Shown here: positions 50,336 through 62,471 of the stretch, piece by piece
How positions within the stretch are numbered: position 1 is the first letter of the stretch
Layout: every line of letters starts with the position of its first letter
NCBI GenBank assembly: GCA_030220185.1
Contig: JASPKZ010004201.1
Location: forward strand, 1,129,001 to 1,193,000
Length of the DNA stretch: 64,000 nucleotides
Direction of reading: 5' to 3'
Source: Diploptera punctata
Lineage: Eukaryota > Arthropoda > Insecta > Blattodea > Blaberidae
Position numbers and translations under genes: made by a program
Notes under the pieces: model-generated
Databases searched by the model: none
Seen by the model: only the letters and a program-made list of their open reading frames with translations
What the model was told of the DNA's origin: nothing

Positions 50336-52225
50336 ATATTAATTCACAACTTCATCTCAATTTCCAAGACCCTCAACTTACTCTTTATTCAATACATGGA
50401 ATATATTCCTAACATCAGAAAAACAGTTGATTAGTTTTAGAAAACTGGAAAAATATTTTATAATTCAATCAATTCTTTTAAAGTATTCATTTAAACTGTT
50501 TTTTTGTTCAAATTTTTTTTAGAAATAACATTATTTTTTGCATTACATTTTCTTAGAATTAAAGAAAGGATGACCCTGATTATCAAGGAAAGGTTCAAAT
50601 AAAAATAAAGATATCATTTAATAATCATTTATTTATTTTAGACATATGAACAAAATAATAATAATAAATAATAAGAGAATTTAAGTAATTATGAAGAATT
50701 AATGCATTGAGATTTTTTAATTTCTTTCCCTACATATTTTACCAACAAAATTTGGTCCCTTAAAAAAAAGGTAATTAAAAATTACAGGTATCTTACTGTT
50801 CTTAACATATGATAATCTCAATCAAACAATGCATTAAATCACAATAAACCATTCATTTCACTGTATTGGTGGTGAATTCAGTTATCAATGACCCCCTTTC
50901 CAGATGGAGGTTAAGAGCAGCATTACTGGACATTTGCACATCTGAATAGAAAGAAAAAAAAAGTTATACAAAGTACGTACTGTAATGGATACTACATAGT
51001 TTTTGAATCTTTATAAACATACTACAGTTATATGAACATGAAAAAATACAGAAATCCTACGTATTATTTCAACAGAACAACCATAAAATAAGCTATAAAA
51101 GAACTGGTAGAAAATAAACATTCTCCTATATAAAAATATCAGTTCTTTTGCTGAAAAAAAAAATTATAAAACAAGTACCGTACTTATAATTAAATATTCC
51201 TTCATAATTTTTTTTAAAGTTTTAATTAATGTAATATGTTTTCAGTCTCAAGTACACATTCTGGGGTTCAAGTTACAATATATATATATACATTCAATAT
51301 ATGGTTATCCTTCGATAGCAGACAGTTATCTATTATGGCTTACTATGTCTTACGTAACTTTACTCACTCTATTAACACCGTCTTTCAGAGGTTGACCAAG
51401 ATATAGACAAGGTCTGAAGAACAAGTTAAGGAGAAGGTCTAGAAAAGGGTAATTCAATGGATGGAAATTATGGAAGAGTAGACATGGAATAACCTAGATA
51501 GATAGAGAATCTTATCCAAAACTTGATCCCAGAACAATGACAGGTAGCTAGATCAAGAATAATAATTCAATATAATTACGTCAAAGATATGGCATCAATG
51601 TACCTATGACTAAAAAAATAAGTTACTTAAAATCGTATTATTTCTAACATTATACAAAAGCATGTTTGCCTCCTAAAATTTCTGTAAGCACTATATAGGC
51701 TAACAATTATACATAGGAAGATTTTCCACTAGATCACGTAAGTAATGGAACAGTCGCATAAGAATCTTGTATTATGTGCAGGAAAAATATTAAGAATTTT
51801 AACAAGCATTAGAAATTTTTTTAAAAAAGTAGGAAATGTAAATAAAAAAAAACCATAACCTAATAATTCCGTAAAAGTAATTTTAAAAATTCCGTGACCT
51901 AATGGAAACATGAGCCAATTCATATATTTTAATGCATTTACGTATTAATAATACTTACTAGAAAATATTCTTTTAACAGAAAATTAATTCCTTCTAATTA
52001 AACAAACAAAAATTGATGCACGATGCTCCTACATTTTAAAATACGCAGCCAACATAATAGAATAAAATATACAGTTTATTATGATATAAATAAAAGAAAC
52101 TAGGTATAAAAATTATTCAAAGCCAATATTACATGGAATAGTTTAAACAAACGTTTTATCAAGATAATGTTTCTACTTAAATTAAGAGTAGGTCAGCTCA
52201 TTTCAAATAGTAAAAAAAATATTTA
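50336..52225. other. AT-rich stretch; one LINE tail scrap
   Basis: No gene seen. 51385-51560 resembles the basic end of a LINE (GACCAAGATATAGACAAGGTC, GTCTAGAAAAGGG) but is too decayed to be sure. Confidence 0.4.
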
Positions 52226-52468
52226 ATTCAGGGAGTCTGTTGGCTGCACTGTCACTGTAGACGAATTTGCTTTTCGACATAGCGACTGAAGCGCCTCCAA
52301 GCGTTGGCAGAAAAAACTAGGCCTGGCATCACTCTCTTCCATTTGCGTTGGCCTGGGGTGGGAGGGACTTAGTTGGTTATCGCTGGGAGGGACCATAGCT
52401 TAAGGAAGGGGTTATCTCTGTTAAGGATAATCCATCCATAGTAATTTTGCCCGAGGGCAGGTCTTTCA
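52226..52468. repeat. MITE-like segment with TTATCGCTGG ends
   Basis: CCTCCAAGCGTTGGCAGAAAA (compare 50008) and GTTGGTTATCGCTGGGAGGGACC recur around 49920-50040 and 19410-19450 (CCAGCGATAACCCACCAGTG). Confidence 0.45.
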
Positions 52469-52745
52469 CTACATTTTCATGCTATGCAGCTTTACTAGGC
52501 AACTATAGGTGTGGTAACTTCCTGTTGCTTTCCGCACTGGTAAAGGGTGATGATGATGGCCGAGTAATTTTCGGAGACCGTTGGGACCTAAGCTTCCTAA
52601 CATTTGTCTAACAGGTGAGAAAAAAAGCCAGAAAGAAAACCTAACCCAGGAGTCTGTCCCAAACGGGAATCGAACCTGGGCCTGCTGCGTGACAAGGCAG
52701 CGCGCTACCTCGAGACTACAGCCACCCATAGCGGTGGACGTTCTC
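52469..52745 (-). mobile_element. tRNA-derived SINE, same family as 24868
   Basis: On the minus strand: CACCGCTATGGGTGGCTGTAG-like head, GGTTCGATTCCCG as B box, GGGTTAGGTTTTCTTTCTGG and a body ending near 52469. Confidence 0.7.
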
Positions 52746-53179
52746 TATGTTAAGGATAATAGAGAACCGTAAAGGATGTAATAATCCTCTGGGACTTATC
52801 TCTGTTCTGGGACCAGCGACAAACCAACGCTAATCAATAAGAGACATAGAGACCTATAGTGGGTTATCTCTGCATAGAGAACCCATACTAGACATAGTGG
52901 GTTATCTCTGTAGAGAACGGTAAGAGATGCATAAGAGCAATAAATGAACCAACTCTTACCTCTGAACCAGCTCATACTTCACTCACACTCGCTATTATTT
53001 GGATTCTATCATATGCTTTCTCTAAATATAAAAACAGCATATACATTTGGCAGTTAAATTCCTACCTTTTTTTATTAACTGATTTAATACAAATATAATT
53101 ATAATAGGTATTATTGCAGCCAATGGCCATGTAGAAAGAATTGTTTTCATGTCTGTTATCAATGTTCCTATGTTTTTAC
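52746..53179. repeat. short repeats of GTGGGTTATCTCTG
   Basis: TATAGTGGGTTATCTCTGCATAGAGAAC occurs in imperfect copies at 52855 and 52895, with single motifs nearby. Otherwise featureless. Confidence 0.45.
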
Positions 53180-53545
53180 ACTGTCATAGGTGATATCGGT
53201 CGCAGTTCGACGCACATAGTTTGCACTTGCACTATTCTTCTGGGTTATGGCGCTTCACTGTTGTGCATATCCTGTGGTGGAAACCATGGACCGCGACTCT
53301 CGTCACGGGGTGTCTGAGGTCGTATCTGGCTGCTGTCCATTCCCTGTAGATCATCGCATCCGTTGCGTAGAACTCAGGCCATATCTGTTCTCTCTTCTCA
53401 TTTAGTTCCCTCAGCAGTTCTTTGTAGGCATCTATTGCCGGCAGGAGAAGGTCCAGGTGGAGCTCTTTTATGAAGAAGGGTTCCTTTGTCAGTATGTATG
53501 TTAGGCGTGAAGGCGTGTATTTTGATATGCTAAGCGCTGTCTTTA
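53180..53545 (-). pseudogene. LINE C-terminal relic, antisense copy of 43490-43850
   Basis: The minus strand matches the fragment KEPFFIEELHLDLLLPAIDA, LLRELNEKREQIWPEFYATD and the CxxC...H end near 53210, with better preservation than the 43.5-kb copy. Confidence 0.72.
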
Positions 53546-53739
53546 AATATTACATACAAATATTACATCTATATAAGAATGATGTATTTGCTTGCTACCG
53601 ATATTTAAACAAGAGTAGAGAGCAATGAAAAAAGTATAAATTGAAAAAAAAAACATTGAACTTATCGGTTCTCTATGATTGGTACGTATCAATATACGAC
53701 ATAGTTCTTAGTCTTCTTCTTCTTCCTTCCAAGTATTAG

Positions 53740-54064
53740 GCAACGAAATTGTGTAAATCATTTTAGTCAACTTACTAATTGATGAATTAAAAAAAAAAAA
53801 TTGAATATAATTTATAGTTAAAGGCATCTGAAAAGTTGGCAAAGTTCTTGTAATTTTCTTCTGAAGAGAGTAAGAATAAAACATGCTAAAATTATTCACA
53901 AAGTAGCATTGCTTGTGTTTAGTTTTCAATTTTATTTTTAAATGAATGGGTAAGGATTAATCCACCGTAGTCAGGCTCAAGTAGTACCGTGGGCATCTTC
54001 AGATAGCGCAGCGGTATGAAATTGCTTCCAAAATTTAACACAGAGAGGCCACTCTATCCATTCT
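53740..54064. other. possible insertion in a LINE tail
   Basis: CCTTCCAAGTATTAGGC at 53727 and TTAGGCCAAGACCTG at 54070 are adjacent in other copies (12950, 27738), so the 330 bp between them look inserted. A TTAGGC at both edges could be the duplication. Content not recognised. Confidence 0.4.
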
Positions 54065-54260
54065 CTATGTTAGGCCAAGACCTGTTACGATCCTATAGAA
54101 AATTTTCCCTCCAGCGTTTCATAGGACAGCCCAGAGATCTTCGTCCTCTTGGTATATAATTATAAACAGCTTTGGGGATCCGATTTGAACTCATTCTTTC
54201 AAGATGGTGTTTCCAATTTAGTTGGTACTGTTTATAATATATTCCAAAATTGTCAAGAAA
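54065..54260 (-). pseudogene. LINE tail relic, uninterrupted
   Basis: Minus strand YKQYQLNWKHHLERMSSNRI, then YNYIPRGRRSLGCPMKRW. Contains the undisturbed TTTAGTTGGTACTGTTT that is the empty site for the array at 13121-14365. Confidence 0.75.
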
Positions 54261-54719
54261 AGCGCTGGTAATCGTAGAGTGAAATTTAAACACCCAAAGT
54301 TCTGAATCAGGGATTATTCCTTTAATCTATGGTTCTGAATGTAAATGTTACTTAAATTCCTAAATAACTTTAATACATAAAACAATTGGAAATTATGAAT
54401 ATACAATGTATGGAAATATCATGATCAATACAAATCTTCTAGGCTTGATTGGTCATGGTCATGCTTAAAACTCCCCAAAGTTTTGCCAGAGACTGCATCT
54501 GGCATTCTCAAGAGTTGGCTTGAGTAAATATAATGCAATGAAAACTTATAGCATTTATAATGTTAATCTAACAGTTATACAATTTACATATTCCTTTTAA
54601 ATTTAAGAAGCTGAGAAATAATTCACTCTGACTTTTGGTCTAGCATATCTCATTGGATAGTCAATACTTTTAAAATTCATGATGAAACACCATTGAGGTT
54701 ACTATGTAATATTTGTAAT
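54261..54719. other. no feature seen
   Basis: AT-rich; nothing recognised. Confidence 0.4.
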
Positions 54720-54965
54720 ATAAAAACGGAATACCTGAGGTTGGAGCACCTGGAAGATGGAGTTATGTTACCCCAATGATATGATGGGTGATAAATGATA
54801 GTGAAGCACCAGGAACTTAATCTAAATTCCAGACCATGGGCAACCACAGGAATAATTCCCTTTAAGGAAAAATTCCTGTAGTCTGACCAGGAATCAAACT
54901 CTGTATTTCATGAACTGTAGTCAGAAATTTTGGCTACTACCCCATGATGCAGGTCTGAGAACAAA
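54720..54965 (-). mobile_element. tRNA-derived SINE, same family as 24868
   Basis: Minus strand shares ACCCATCATATCATTGGGG, CTCCAGGTGC-like and GATTCCTGGTC with the SINE at 24868, ending in a decayed tRNA-like head near 54960. Confidence 0.65.
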
Positions 54966-55220
54966 TATAGATCCATGAATTTTGAAATTCCCAGCAAGCC
55001 AGAATTCATCAAACTTGCACCAGATGGCAGTTGGAAAGTTGGTGGTGATGACAAAAGTCCAACAGTTGGAGTTTTTGCTGAGGATGGAAGAAATTACTTC
55101 TAAAAACTGGTCCTGTGAAAATCATGGAGTTTTATAAGGTGAAATGTAAAAATAATATCCAATTTAGTTATATACATTATAAATTACATCATAGTATTAC
55201 TTCCCATTATAATTTTTAAT
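54966..55220 (+). mobile_element. Penelope-like terminal relic
   Basis: CCATGAATTTTGAAATTCCC and CACCAGATGGCAG match the PLE family I body. The end TATAAGGTGAAAT...TACATCATAGTATTACTTCCC matches 2987-3058. A degenerate hammerhead-like motif lies between. Confidence 0.6.
55075..55117 (+). ncRNA. degenerate hammerhead-like motif
   Basis: Core CTGAGGA at 55078 (N7 = G), T, stem II GGAAG/CTTCT, AAAA (G12 lost), then AACTGGTC. It completes the set of all four bases at N7. Confidence 0.45.
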
Positions 55221-55351
55221 GAATTTTTGTTTTTGAAGATTCTTTATCATTGTTTTGCAATTAGAAATTTCTATGGATGAATTGTCCAAAGAAGCAATTG
55301 ATTGTGTAACAACTTTAGAGTTAGAGAGTAACAAAACCTGATTGATTTTGT

Positions 55352-55650
55352 CTAGATATATGTTATGTAATTGTGTGCTAGATATATGGCTCTTATCTCT
55401 CCATCATAGGCTGTTTTGTATTTTTCCACAGCTTTTATATATAGAAGTACACTCTTGCAATGTCCCCTGTTCCAATAGTGTCCTAACATTTTCTTGACGC
55501 CTCTCATCTGCGACCCATCTGAACGTATATGTAAACAGTATTCTTCTGGGTAATTAATGTTGATAGTTTCTTGACCATGAAGTTTTAATTTCAGAGTGTT
55601 CATTTCTCTTTTAACTATTGGTTCTTGAATGTCAAGGCACTCTTCCACAG
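55352..55650 (-). pseudogene. LINE RNase H fragment
   Basis: Minus strand reads EYCLHIRSDGSQMRGVKKML and KYKTAYDGEIRAIYLA, the SDGS and DGEIxA motifs of a retrotransposon RNase H. Open for 98 codons but isolated. Confidence 0.6.
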
Positions 55651-55841
55651 TTTTGAAACTAAATATTCAATTTTTTTATTTGGATAGCTGTGATCAGTTA
55701 TGACTTAAAAATTTGCCATACATAATTTCTTCAAAATTACTAAAAAATCATATACTTCCAGTCAAAATGTACCAGTACATTATTCCAGATCATTCTGGCT
55801 AAAATGAAGCCCTACATTGAAATCCTATTTAACGTTCCAAA

Positions 55842-56130
55842 AGTCGGCCATGGTGGTCTAGTGGTTATGTTCCTTGTCTCTAGTTCCGAGAGGATCACAG
55901 GTTCGAACCTGGCCGGGGCCGATGGATATTTAGTATGAAAAAATCCAAGGGACAAGTATTCCAGGAGGGAATACATCTGTTAGTAAATAAGCCTAACTAA
56001 TGAACTCATGCTAGGGAGCACCCATGTCCCAAAGTGGAATGTAGGAGGTATATACATAATGCCCAAAATGACTAAATAATAACATTCTGATGTACAATAA
56101 ATGTGATGGAAGAACTTAAGACCTAAGGAT
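55842..56130 (+). mobile_element. tRNA-derived SINE
   Basis: Head GGCCATGGTGGTCTAGTGGT and B box GGTTCGAACC (55902) give a convincing tRNA-like start closed by GGCCGGGGCCG. The body runs to about 56130. A better-preserved Pol III head than the other SINEs here. Confidence 0.65.
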
Positions 56131-56349
56131 CTTAGTCATTAATTGAATTTGTTTGGTTGGTAACACTATCTCTATGTGCAGCATGTTTAAACAGACAACG
56201 GATACTTATTGATGCAACACTGACGCGTTTTGCAATCCGTGGTTTCCACCATCGCATCTGCACAAGGAAGTCTTTTCACCAGTTTATAAATGAGTTGGAG
56301 AAAATGTATTTATATCTCACCTCATAAAGTTGTTTGTTTTAATGTTACT

Positions 56350-56384
56350 GACTTCAAAGGTCATTCACCTTCATCTTCAATCAA
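56350..56384 (-). ncRNA. degenerate hammerhead-like motif
   Basis: Minus strand: core TTGAAGA, T, stem II GAAGGT/ACCTTT, GAAG in place of GAAA, followed about 35 bp on by TTATGAGGTGAG. A terminal PLE fragment adjoining the R2-like relic. Confidence 0.45.
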
Positions 56385-56390
56385 ACTCCA

Positions 56391-57115
56391 CTTTAATTTA
56401 GACTGCCTTACATTACATGAATATTTCTCAAATTTATTTTCTAAACACAATGACTTTGTTCGAGAAGAATACCCAAACAAACTAGGTGAAGTTGAAGCTG
56501 TTCAATTAGATGAAACATTTGATACTTCTATAAGTACAAATTAAATTATTGAGGCTACTAGGAAAATTTCAATAGACACTGCCAGTGGGCCAGATCATGT
56601 AATTGTAAGAGCAATTAAAAACAATGTTGCCGCTGAAATCATATCTCTAATTGCTACAAGAATGTTAGTTTCAGGAATTGTGCCATCAATATTACAGAAA
56701 GCTCGAACTGTATTAATTCATAAGAGCGATGATAAAAACGAACATTAAAACTGGCGTCTTATAACCATTTGTTCAGTAGTTCGGAGAGTAATCGAGAGAG
56801 CCCTTCATAACCTTCAATGAACACCAGTGACGTTTCATAAATTCTCCAGGCACACACATTAATACATCTATTCTAAATAGCATCTTACAATCAGCTAAAC
56901 AAAAGAAAGAGTCTGTCTGTATAGTTTTTTTGGACATCAGTAAAGCCTTTGATAATATAGGACATAATCATCTTAAGAACACATTACAAACTGTCGGTGT
57001 GCCAAAACAATTATCAAAATTAATATTAAATCTCCAGGAAGGAAACACGACTCAAATTGATACCTATCAAAATAAAACTAAACCAATTACTAGAAATAAT
57101 CAGTATTGATTAACA
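56391..57115 (+). pseudogene. R2-like LINE RT relic, N-terminal part
   Basis: Fragments: TLHEYFSNLFSKHNDFVREE, RKISIDTASGPDHVIVRAIK, ILQKARTVLIHKSDDKN, NWRLITICSVVRRVIERAL and VFLDISKAFDNIGHNHLKNT. The W-R-x-I-T-I-C-S block and SKAFD suit the R2 group of non-LTR elements. The C-terminal part of what looks like the same element is at 60735-62290. Confidence 0.72.
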
Positions 57116-57149
57116 TAAAATTTTAATGCAATTTAAAAATAATATTAGT

Positions 57150-57280
57150 GTTAAAATTGGGAAAAAGAGTCATAATGGCGGTTGAAAATGAATGACAAGA
57201 TCATTTGAAAACTATAGTTACCGTGTTTGAAAAACATGAAATATGAGGTAAGATGTTAAAATGACTCATTAATTTAATAA
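57150..57280 (+). mobile_element. Penelope-like family I 3' end
   Basis: Runs from GTCATAATGGCGG through a hammerhead-like motif to ATATGAGGTAAGATG, identical to 10265-10370. Inserted between the two halves of the R2-like relic. Confidence 0.7.
57178..57224 (+). ncRNA. hammerhead ribozyme candidate, family I (U3/A8 core)
   Basis: Same sequence as 10274 and 27152: GCGG, TTGAAAA, T, GAATGA/TCATTT, GAAA, AACTATAGTT, A, CCGT. Confidence 0.68.
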
Positions 57281-57639
57281 TATTAGTGACCTGGTCATTA
57301 TTTGCGTAGTTGATTTGTTCCATCCAGCTCCCCAGCTATAAACCACTCTTGCTCTATACGATAAGCTAGAAGTTGCTCGGATGTAATCGTGTGTCGTCGT
57401 AAGTTTTCGTTGAGTTATCTGTGGTCCTGCAGTTTCAAATATGCGGGACTTGACAAGTAGTGGAAACTTATTTAAATCATAATTATTACACTTTTAATTA
57501 AGCTTGTGGTCCTACAATTCTCAATAGTAATTGTCATGTCTGTATTGAAGTATTGGTATGTTAAGATAATATTATTATGGTAAAATATATTAACATCATT
57601 GTAATAATGGAATATACATATGCATTATGGCTGGAAGGT

Positions 57640-59375
57640 AAGCACTTCAGCTTCTTGATACAGCAGTGTTGAAAATGTGGAAGCTCACAATCATGTGTGA
57701 CAAGACAGTGGACAAAGCGCAAGTGACTGTGTAATATGTGCTATCCTAAACGTAACTTTGCCGGAGCACATTCGAAGATGAGGAACGAGTAATACAAAGT
57801 GGTAGACTTACTGCTGAATTAAATATTAAAACTAAGGTGTAAGGCGTTTAAAGTCGCAAATTTACAATAGCAACAAGTGATTGACAGGGTCTCCTCGTGC
57901 ACAAAAACTGTATTGTTGGACATGTTTTCTGTCTAATAATGAAAGATCTCTATGAAACAGAGTGGGTTATTGCGACATGGGAAACATACATAAAGCCATT
58001 AAAAAGCATAGTCTATCTTAAATTCATTTGATCTCCATTATAAATGAAAAAAATCTTTGGTAAGTCGAGATTTGAACATATGTTGGACAATCAGAAAAAA
58101 AAATTGGGATTTGCAACTCAATCTTGTAAGAAAAAATAGTCATAGCAAAACACTTCATCGATGTATTTTGTTTTTTTTTGTCAGAATAGAGATATGACTC
58201 GACTCTATCAATAAATACAATTATGTTGAACTCGTGAAATTACTCGGTGAATATGATGAGAAACTGAAGCATCATTTAGAACATTCTACGACATTTACAG
58301 GAATGTCAAATTTAATCCAGAATGATCTAATCCATCCATACCAAACATATTAATGGACAGATCAAAGAGGGAGATCAATAAATCAAATTTTAATTGCATT
58401 GTTCTAGATGAGGCAACAGACATAAGTCATTTCTCTCAGCTGTCTCCTGTGTTTCAGTACATCATCGAAGGTGGCCAAGTACATGAACAATTTTTAGGAT
58501 CCATTAACGTTTCTGATAATAGAACAGTCGATGCATTATACAAGATAGTGGTTCAACTGATTTACGATTTCGGATGTGAGAAGGAACTTATTGCACAAAG
58601 TTATGATGGTTATCTGTCATGGCAAGTCAGTTGAATGGACTGTAATTGAAAGTGAAAACCACTTTTCCAAAAGCAATTTTCGTTCATTTAGTATTATTCT
58701 AATCAGTGATCGCCAATAAAGAGTACATTTTATTCCTTACTTTGAATGGACTAGCTGCATTCTTTTCAAAATCAACCAAAATAACAGGGTTTTTGATGAA
58801 GAAATAAAGACATGGTTGGCAAGAGTGTCTTCGACACGGTAAAATTACAGTTCTAGTTTGGTTGGAATAGTACATGAGTATTGGGATGTGCTAATTTTTG
58901 TCTTTGGAAAAATTACGAATCCAGACAAAAATATTGGGATCAGGAAGCCTATATTGCTGCACATGGAGTTTTAATCACACTGCAAGATTTGATTTAAATT
59001 TTATATTGAATACATTTGTTAATATTTTCCTTGTAACTGACAGTTTATTTGATATACTGCAAGCAAAATTTCACAAAATGATTACTGCATAAATAGGTTA
59101 AAAGAATAAAAAAAAATCCTAGAAAACAAACGGGAAGAATTTGAACAAAAAAAATGAACTTCAGGTGAAATTTTTGACACCAAAACAAAATACAGACAAA
59201 TGTACGTACAAATTTTTGACACTATACCGTGTCAAATAAATTACAGAATCAGTAATTTAGACTGATTATTATTTTTGGAACATTTGAATGTGAAACATTT
59301 CGACAAGTTAATTCTCTGTTTGAACATTTGAATGTGAAAAATTTCGACAAGTAAATTCTCTGTTTTTCGATAATT
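57640..59375 (+). pseudogene. hAT-like (ZMYM1/DUF4371 type) transposase relic
   Basis: Scattered frames carry NYVELVKLLGEYDEKLKHHL and SNLIQNDLIHP, then at 58353 INKSNFNCIVLDEATDISH and FSQLSPVFQYIIEGGQVHEQ, then FLGSINVSDNRTVDALY. The LDEATDIS...QLS block is the first catalytic Asp region of DUF4371-type hAT transposases, as I recall the family. Downstream ILNTFVNIFLVTDSLFDILQ fits the same protein. Many stops; terminal repeats not found. Confidence 0.7.
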
Positions 59376-59399
59376 CCATTTTATTTACTAAAATACAGC

Positions 59400-59402
<3 letters not shown>

Positions 59403-59432
<30 letters not shown>
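59403..59432. repeat. (AT)n microsatellite
   Basis: AT dinucleotide run immediately left of the Helitron-like terminus. Confidence 0.9.
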
Positions 59433-59434
<2 letters not shown>

Positions 59435-60520
59435 TAATATATAAAAATTACGTGTCACATTGTTTTTCCGCGATGGAATCCTAAACTACTGAACGGATTT
59501 TAATATAATTTTGCACACTGTGTGCAGTTTGATCCAACTTGAGACTTAGGGAAGTTTATAACTACATTTATAGTCGCATTATTTTTATAGCAGATTATTT
59601 GTTTATTATTTAACAAAAGAGTTATAATTATCTGTGAGTTCCATACGATTCTAACAGATGGCCGTGTAAGGTAATTGGTTTATTATTTAATCAGGTGGCT
59701 GTGCTTTTTGTTACAACCGCGAATTTCAATTTAATTACAAATATTGATTATTTCATAATTTAAGTGTGTTCAGTGTTTATTTTATTTTTAATATATTGAT
59801 AATAATATTAATTTCGTGTGTAAAATATTACTTTTAAGTAATCTGGCTGAAAGACAGCAACTTAATTTAAATTTAACTGGACCGAGAAGGGGCATTGAAC
59901 AATATGGCGAATCAGTTCTAGAGACCATGAATGATGAGATATCAAGTGAACTTCCGCAAATTGGTATAGGCCTATGTGACATAAATCTTACATTTAAGAA
60001 GAATGCCAATTTTAAAAACATATGAAGGTCCTAAGGAACGGAATAACAGAATTGTAAGTAAGTCTGTTAGTTATAATAATATGCCTAATATTACAGAAAC
60101 AATCTCTATGCCTCAATTAAATGAAAAACAAGATGACTATAATATATCACAAGATGATATTACTATACAGAGACTTCTTGATGATGATGAGAATCCAAAC
60201 TGCCAACAAGTTCGTATAAAAAAAACGAAAGTATAATGAAATCAGCAAGCCTCCTCAAAATATTCCATCAATAAATGTATATAATCCTTATGATACACTT
60301 ATGGATGATACTGAGAATGCAGACAACATAAATTCATCTCAATCAACAAAACCACTTCCACATAAACCACCACCCATATTTATACTGGGTGTAGTTAACG
60401 TACCAGAACTAAAAAATTGTGTAAAACAAAAGATTTCTGATTTAGATTTCTCACTTAGTTTACTTACAACATAATTTAACGTATACCTTAGCCACAGCAA
60501 CGCGTGGCCGGGACTTCTGG

Positions 60521-60551
<31 letters not shown>

Positions 60552-60719
60552 AAGTCGGATTAGTTACACTATTTATAACTCAAGAACGGCTGGACCGATT
60601 TTTATGATCATTGATTTGTTGGATTTGTTTCTGCCCCGAATAGCAGATAACTATTAAAACATCGGAAAGATTAACGTAAAAATATTTAAAGGCGATACGA
60701 CGTTCGCCAGGCCAGCTAG
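59432..60719 (+). mobile_element. Helitron-like element, copy 2
   Basis: Starts TCTTAATATATAAAAATTAC with ATGGAATCCTAAACTACTG nearby, a 5' end style common in insect Helitrons. It ends CGCCAGGCCAGCTAG, so TC...CTAG sits between A (59431) and T (60720), the expected insertion context. No Rep/helicase, so non-autonomous. An inner boundary near 60516 (GGCCGGGACTTCTGG then AT repeat) suggests two nested mini-elements. Carries a LINE ORF1 fragment. Confidence 0.6.
59816..60450 (+). pseudogene. LINE ORF1 (gag-like) fragment captured in Helitron-like DNA
   Basis: Reads LTGPRRGIEQYGESVLETMN, then frameshifts to NISQDDITIQRLLDDDENPN and again to NVYNPYDTLMDDTENAD, ending PPPIFILGVVNVPELKN. Same content and order as 11292-11834, which means it travelled with the Helitron-like DNA. 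No zinc knuckles remain. Confidence 0.55.
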
Positions 60720-60734
60720 TATATATATATAAGG

Positions 60735-62290
60735 TAATTAAACTTTTAGACGGAATTAAATTGAAAAGGGAGTAAGTGTCAAAATCCAAAAGAAACTCAT
60801 TTCCTCTCCATGACTTTCAAAACGGAAAATACGATATTTCAGAAAAAAAAATTGTTGGCATTTGCTCCCAAATTGCTTACCCTAAAAAAAATCCAATACA
60901 CGCCACTGGCTTTGCTGATGACACGGTGATTATAGGGAAAGATGTAGCAGCTGCCAGTGAACTGACAAGAATATTTCTGCAGAGGTTTCAGGAAATAGGC
61001 CTTCAAATTAATGTTTCCAAATCAGCAGTTCTTTCAATTGAGAAAGGTAAACTATGTGAAAAAGATCTCGAATTTCATGGACATGCAATTCGTGCCCATA
61101 AAATCACTGACACTATTTGTTATTTAGGTGTCAACTTTTCAGATCATATAACTTTTGATTCTCAGCAAACCCTTACTAAATTACGGAATAATATTGAAAC
61201 TCTCATTTATTCACCACTGTTACAGCCTGATGAGAAATTTACAGTTTTAAATTGTTCCATATCTCCAACTCTAATTTACCTGTTTCTAACAGTACCACCA
61301 AATCAAATACCGAAAACATTTTTTAGTAAATTGTGATAAACTTTTGAGAAGTGGACTTAAAGAAATTTTACATCTTCCGACAGATGTCCCTGATCACATG
61401 TTATGTACTGAACGTCGGAATAAAGGACTTGGATTATTTTGTGCAACATGGGAAACAAAATTACAGCATATAAACATTTGTCATATTCTTTATCAAGGCA
61501 AGAGGAAAGTTTGCAATTTGTGAGAGACCTTAACATTGAACCTAGTGACATCAATATTAATACTCAAAGTCTTCTACCAGATGCAAGGAAACTCAGGAAA
61601 CAACTAAGAGACTAAGAAGCAGTTCTCTGAAGTCAACTTCCTCATAAAGGAAAAGGCGTTGTTTTCTACAATGAATATATTCCAGCAAATCAATGGATTC
61701 GTGATCATCAGGGATTGTCTTGTTCCGATTTGAGAATAGCGATTAAAATGCAAGCCAATGTTTCGGCGGTGTGTTCTTTGCTGGACAGGTCTAGGGATGA
61801 TACCCTCTGTAGACATTGTCGCAGAGAGCACGAAACCCTTGCACACATCCTTGGGGCTTGTCCGTTTGGAGAATCACTGAGAAACATTCGACACCACACT
61901 CTTAGAAATATGATGGCAGAAGCCTTGCGAGATTATGAATACACAGTTTATGAGGAAATTCATGGTGTGGCCACTAATGGAAGTAACATATATTGTTACA
62001 TTTAGACCATCTTCTAAAATTGGTATGATATTAGATCCCACAATCCGTTTTTGAGACTCATAGTGGACAACCTGAGGAAGTTGACTGTGAAAAGAAAGCC
62101 ATATATGAGCCAACAATTGACTATTACAAAAATAAATACCAATTAGATAGTATAACTGTCACAGGATTGATGAGCGGGGCAACATGTACTATGGCAGGAT
62201 TCTTAGCTAAATTTTGGAATTCCTTAGATTTGGACAGGGTGTATCTATCTAAAATTGCCATCGCTGCCATTAGAGGATAAATTTCAATTT
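60735..62290 (+). pseudogene. R2-like LINE RT relic, C-terminal part
   Basis: ATGFADDTVIIGKDVAAASE holds the active site (FADD), followed by QINVSKSAVLSIEKGK and ITDTICYLGVNFSDHITF. Later frames give LLRSGLKEILHLPTDVP and SDLRIAIKMQANVSAVCSLL, then CRHCRREHETLAHILGAC, the C-x2-C-H-C knuckle of R2-group elements, and LRNIRHHTLRNMMAEALRDY. Frameshifts near 61336 and 61520-61715. Belongs with 56391-57115. Confidence 0.75.
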
Positions 62291-62471
62291 TAAGAAACCA
62301 TGTTTACAAAATTTCTACTTTATAGTATGTATACTTCAATTGCAATTTGGAATTTTTAAATGTATTTACAAAATGTGTTTAATCAATTTCGAAAATTAAT
62401 TGTTTGTATCACTTTGTCCTTGAGGCAATCCTCTAATGAAGAAAGCTGTATATAATAAAACATAATGATCT

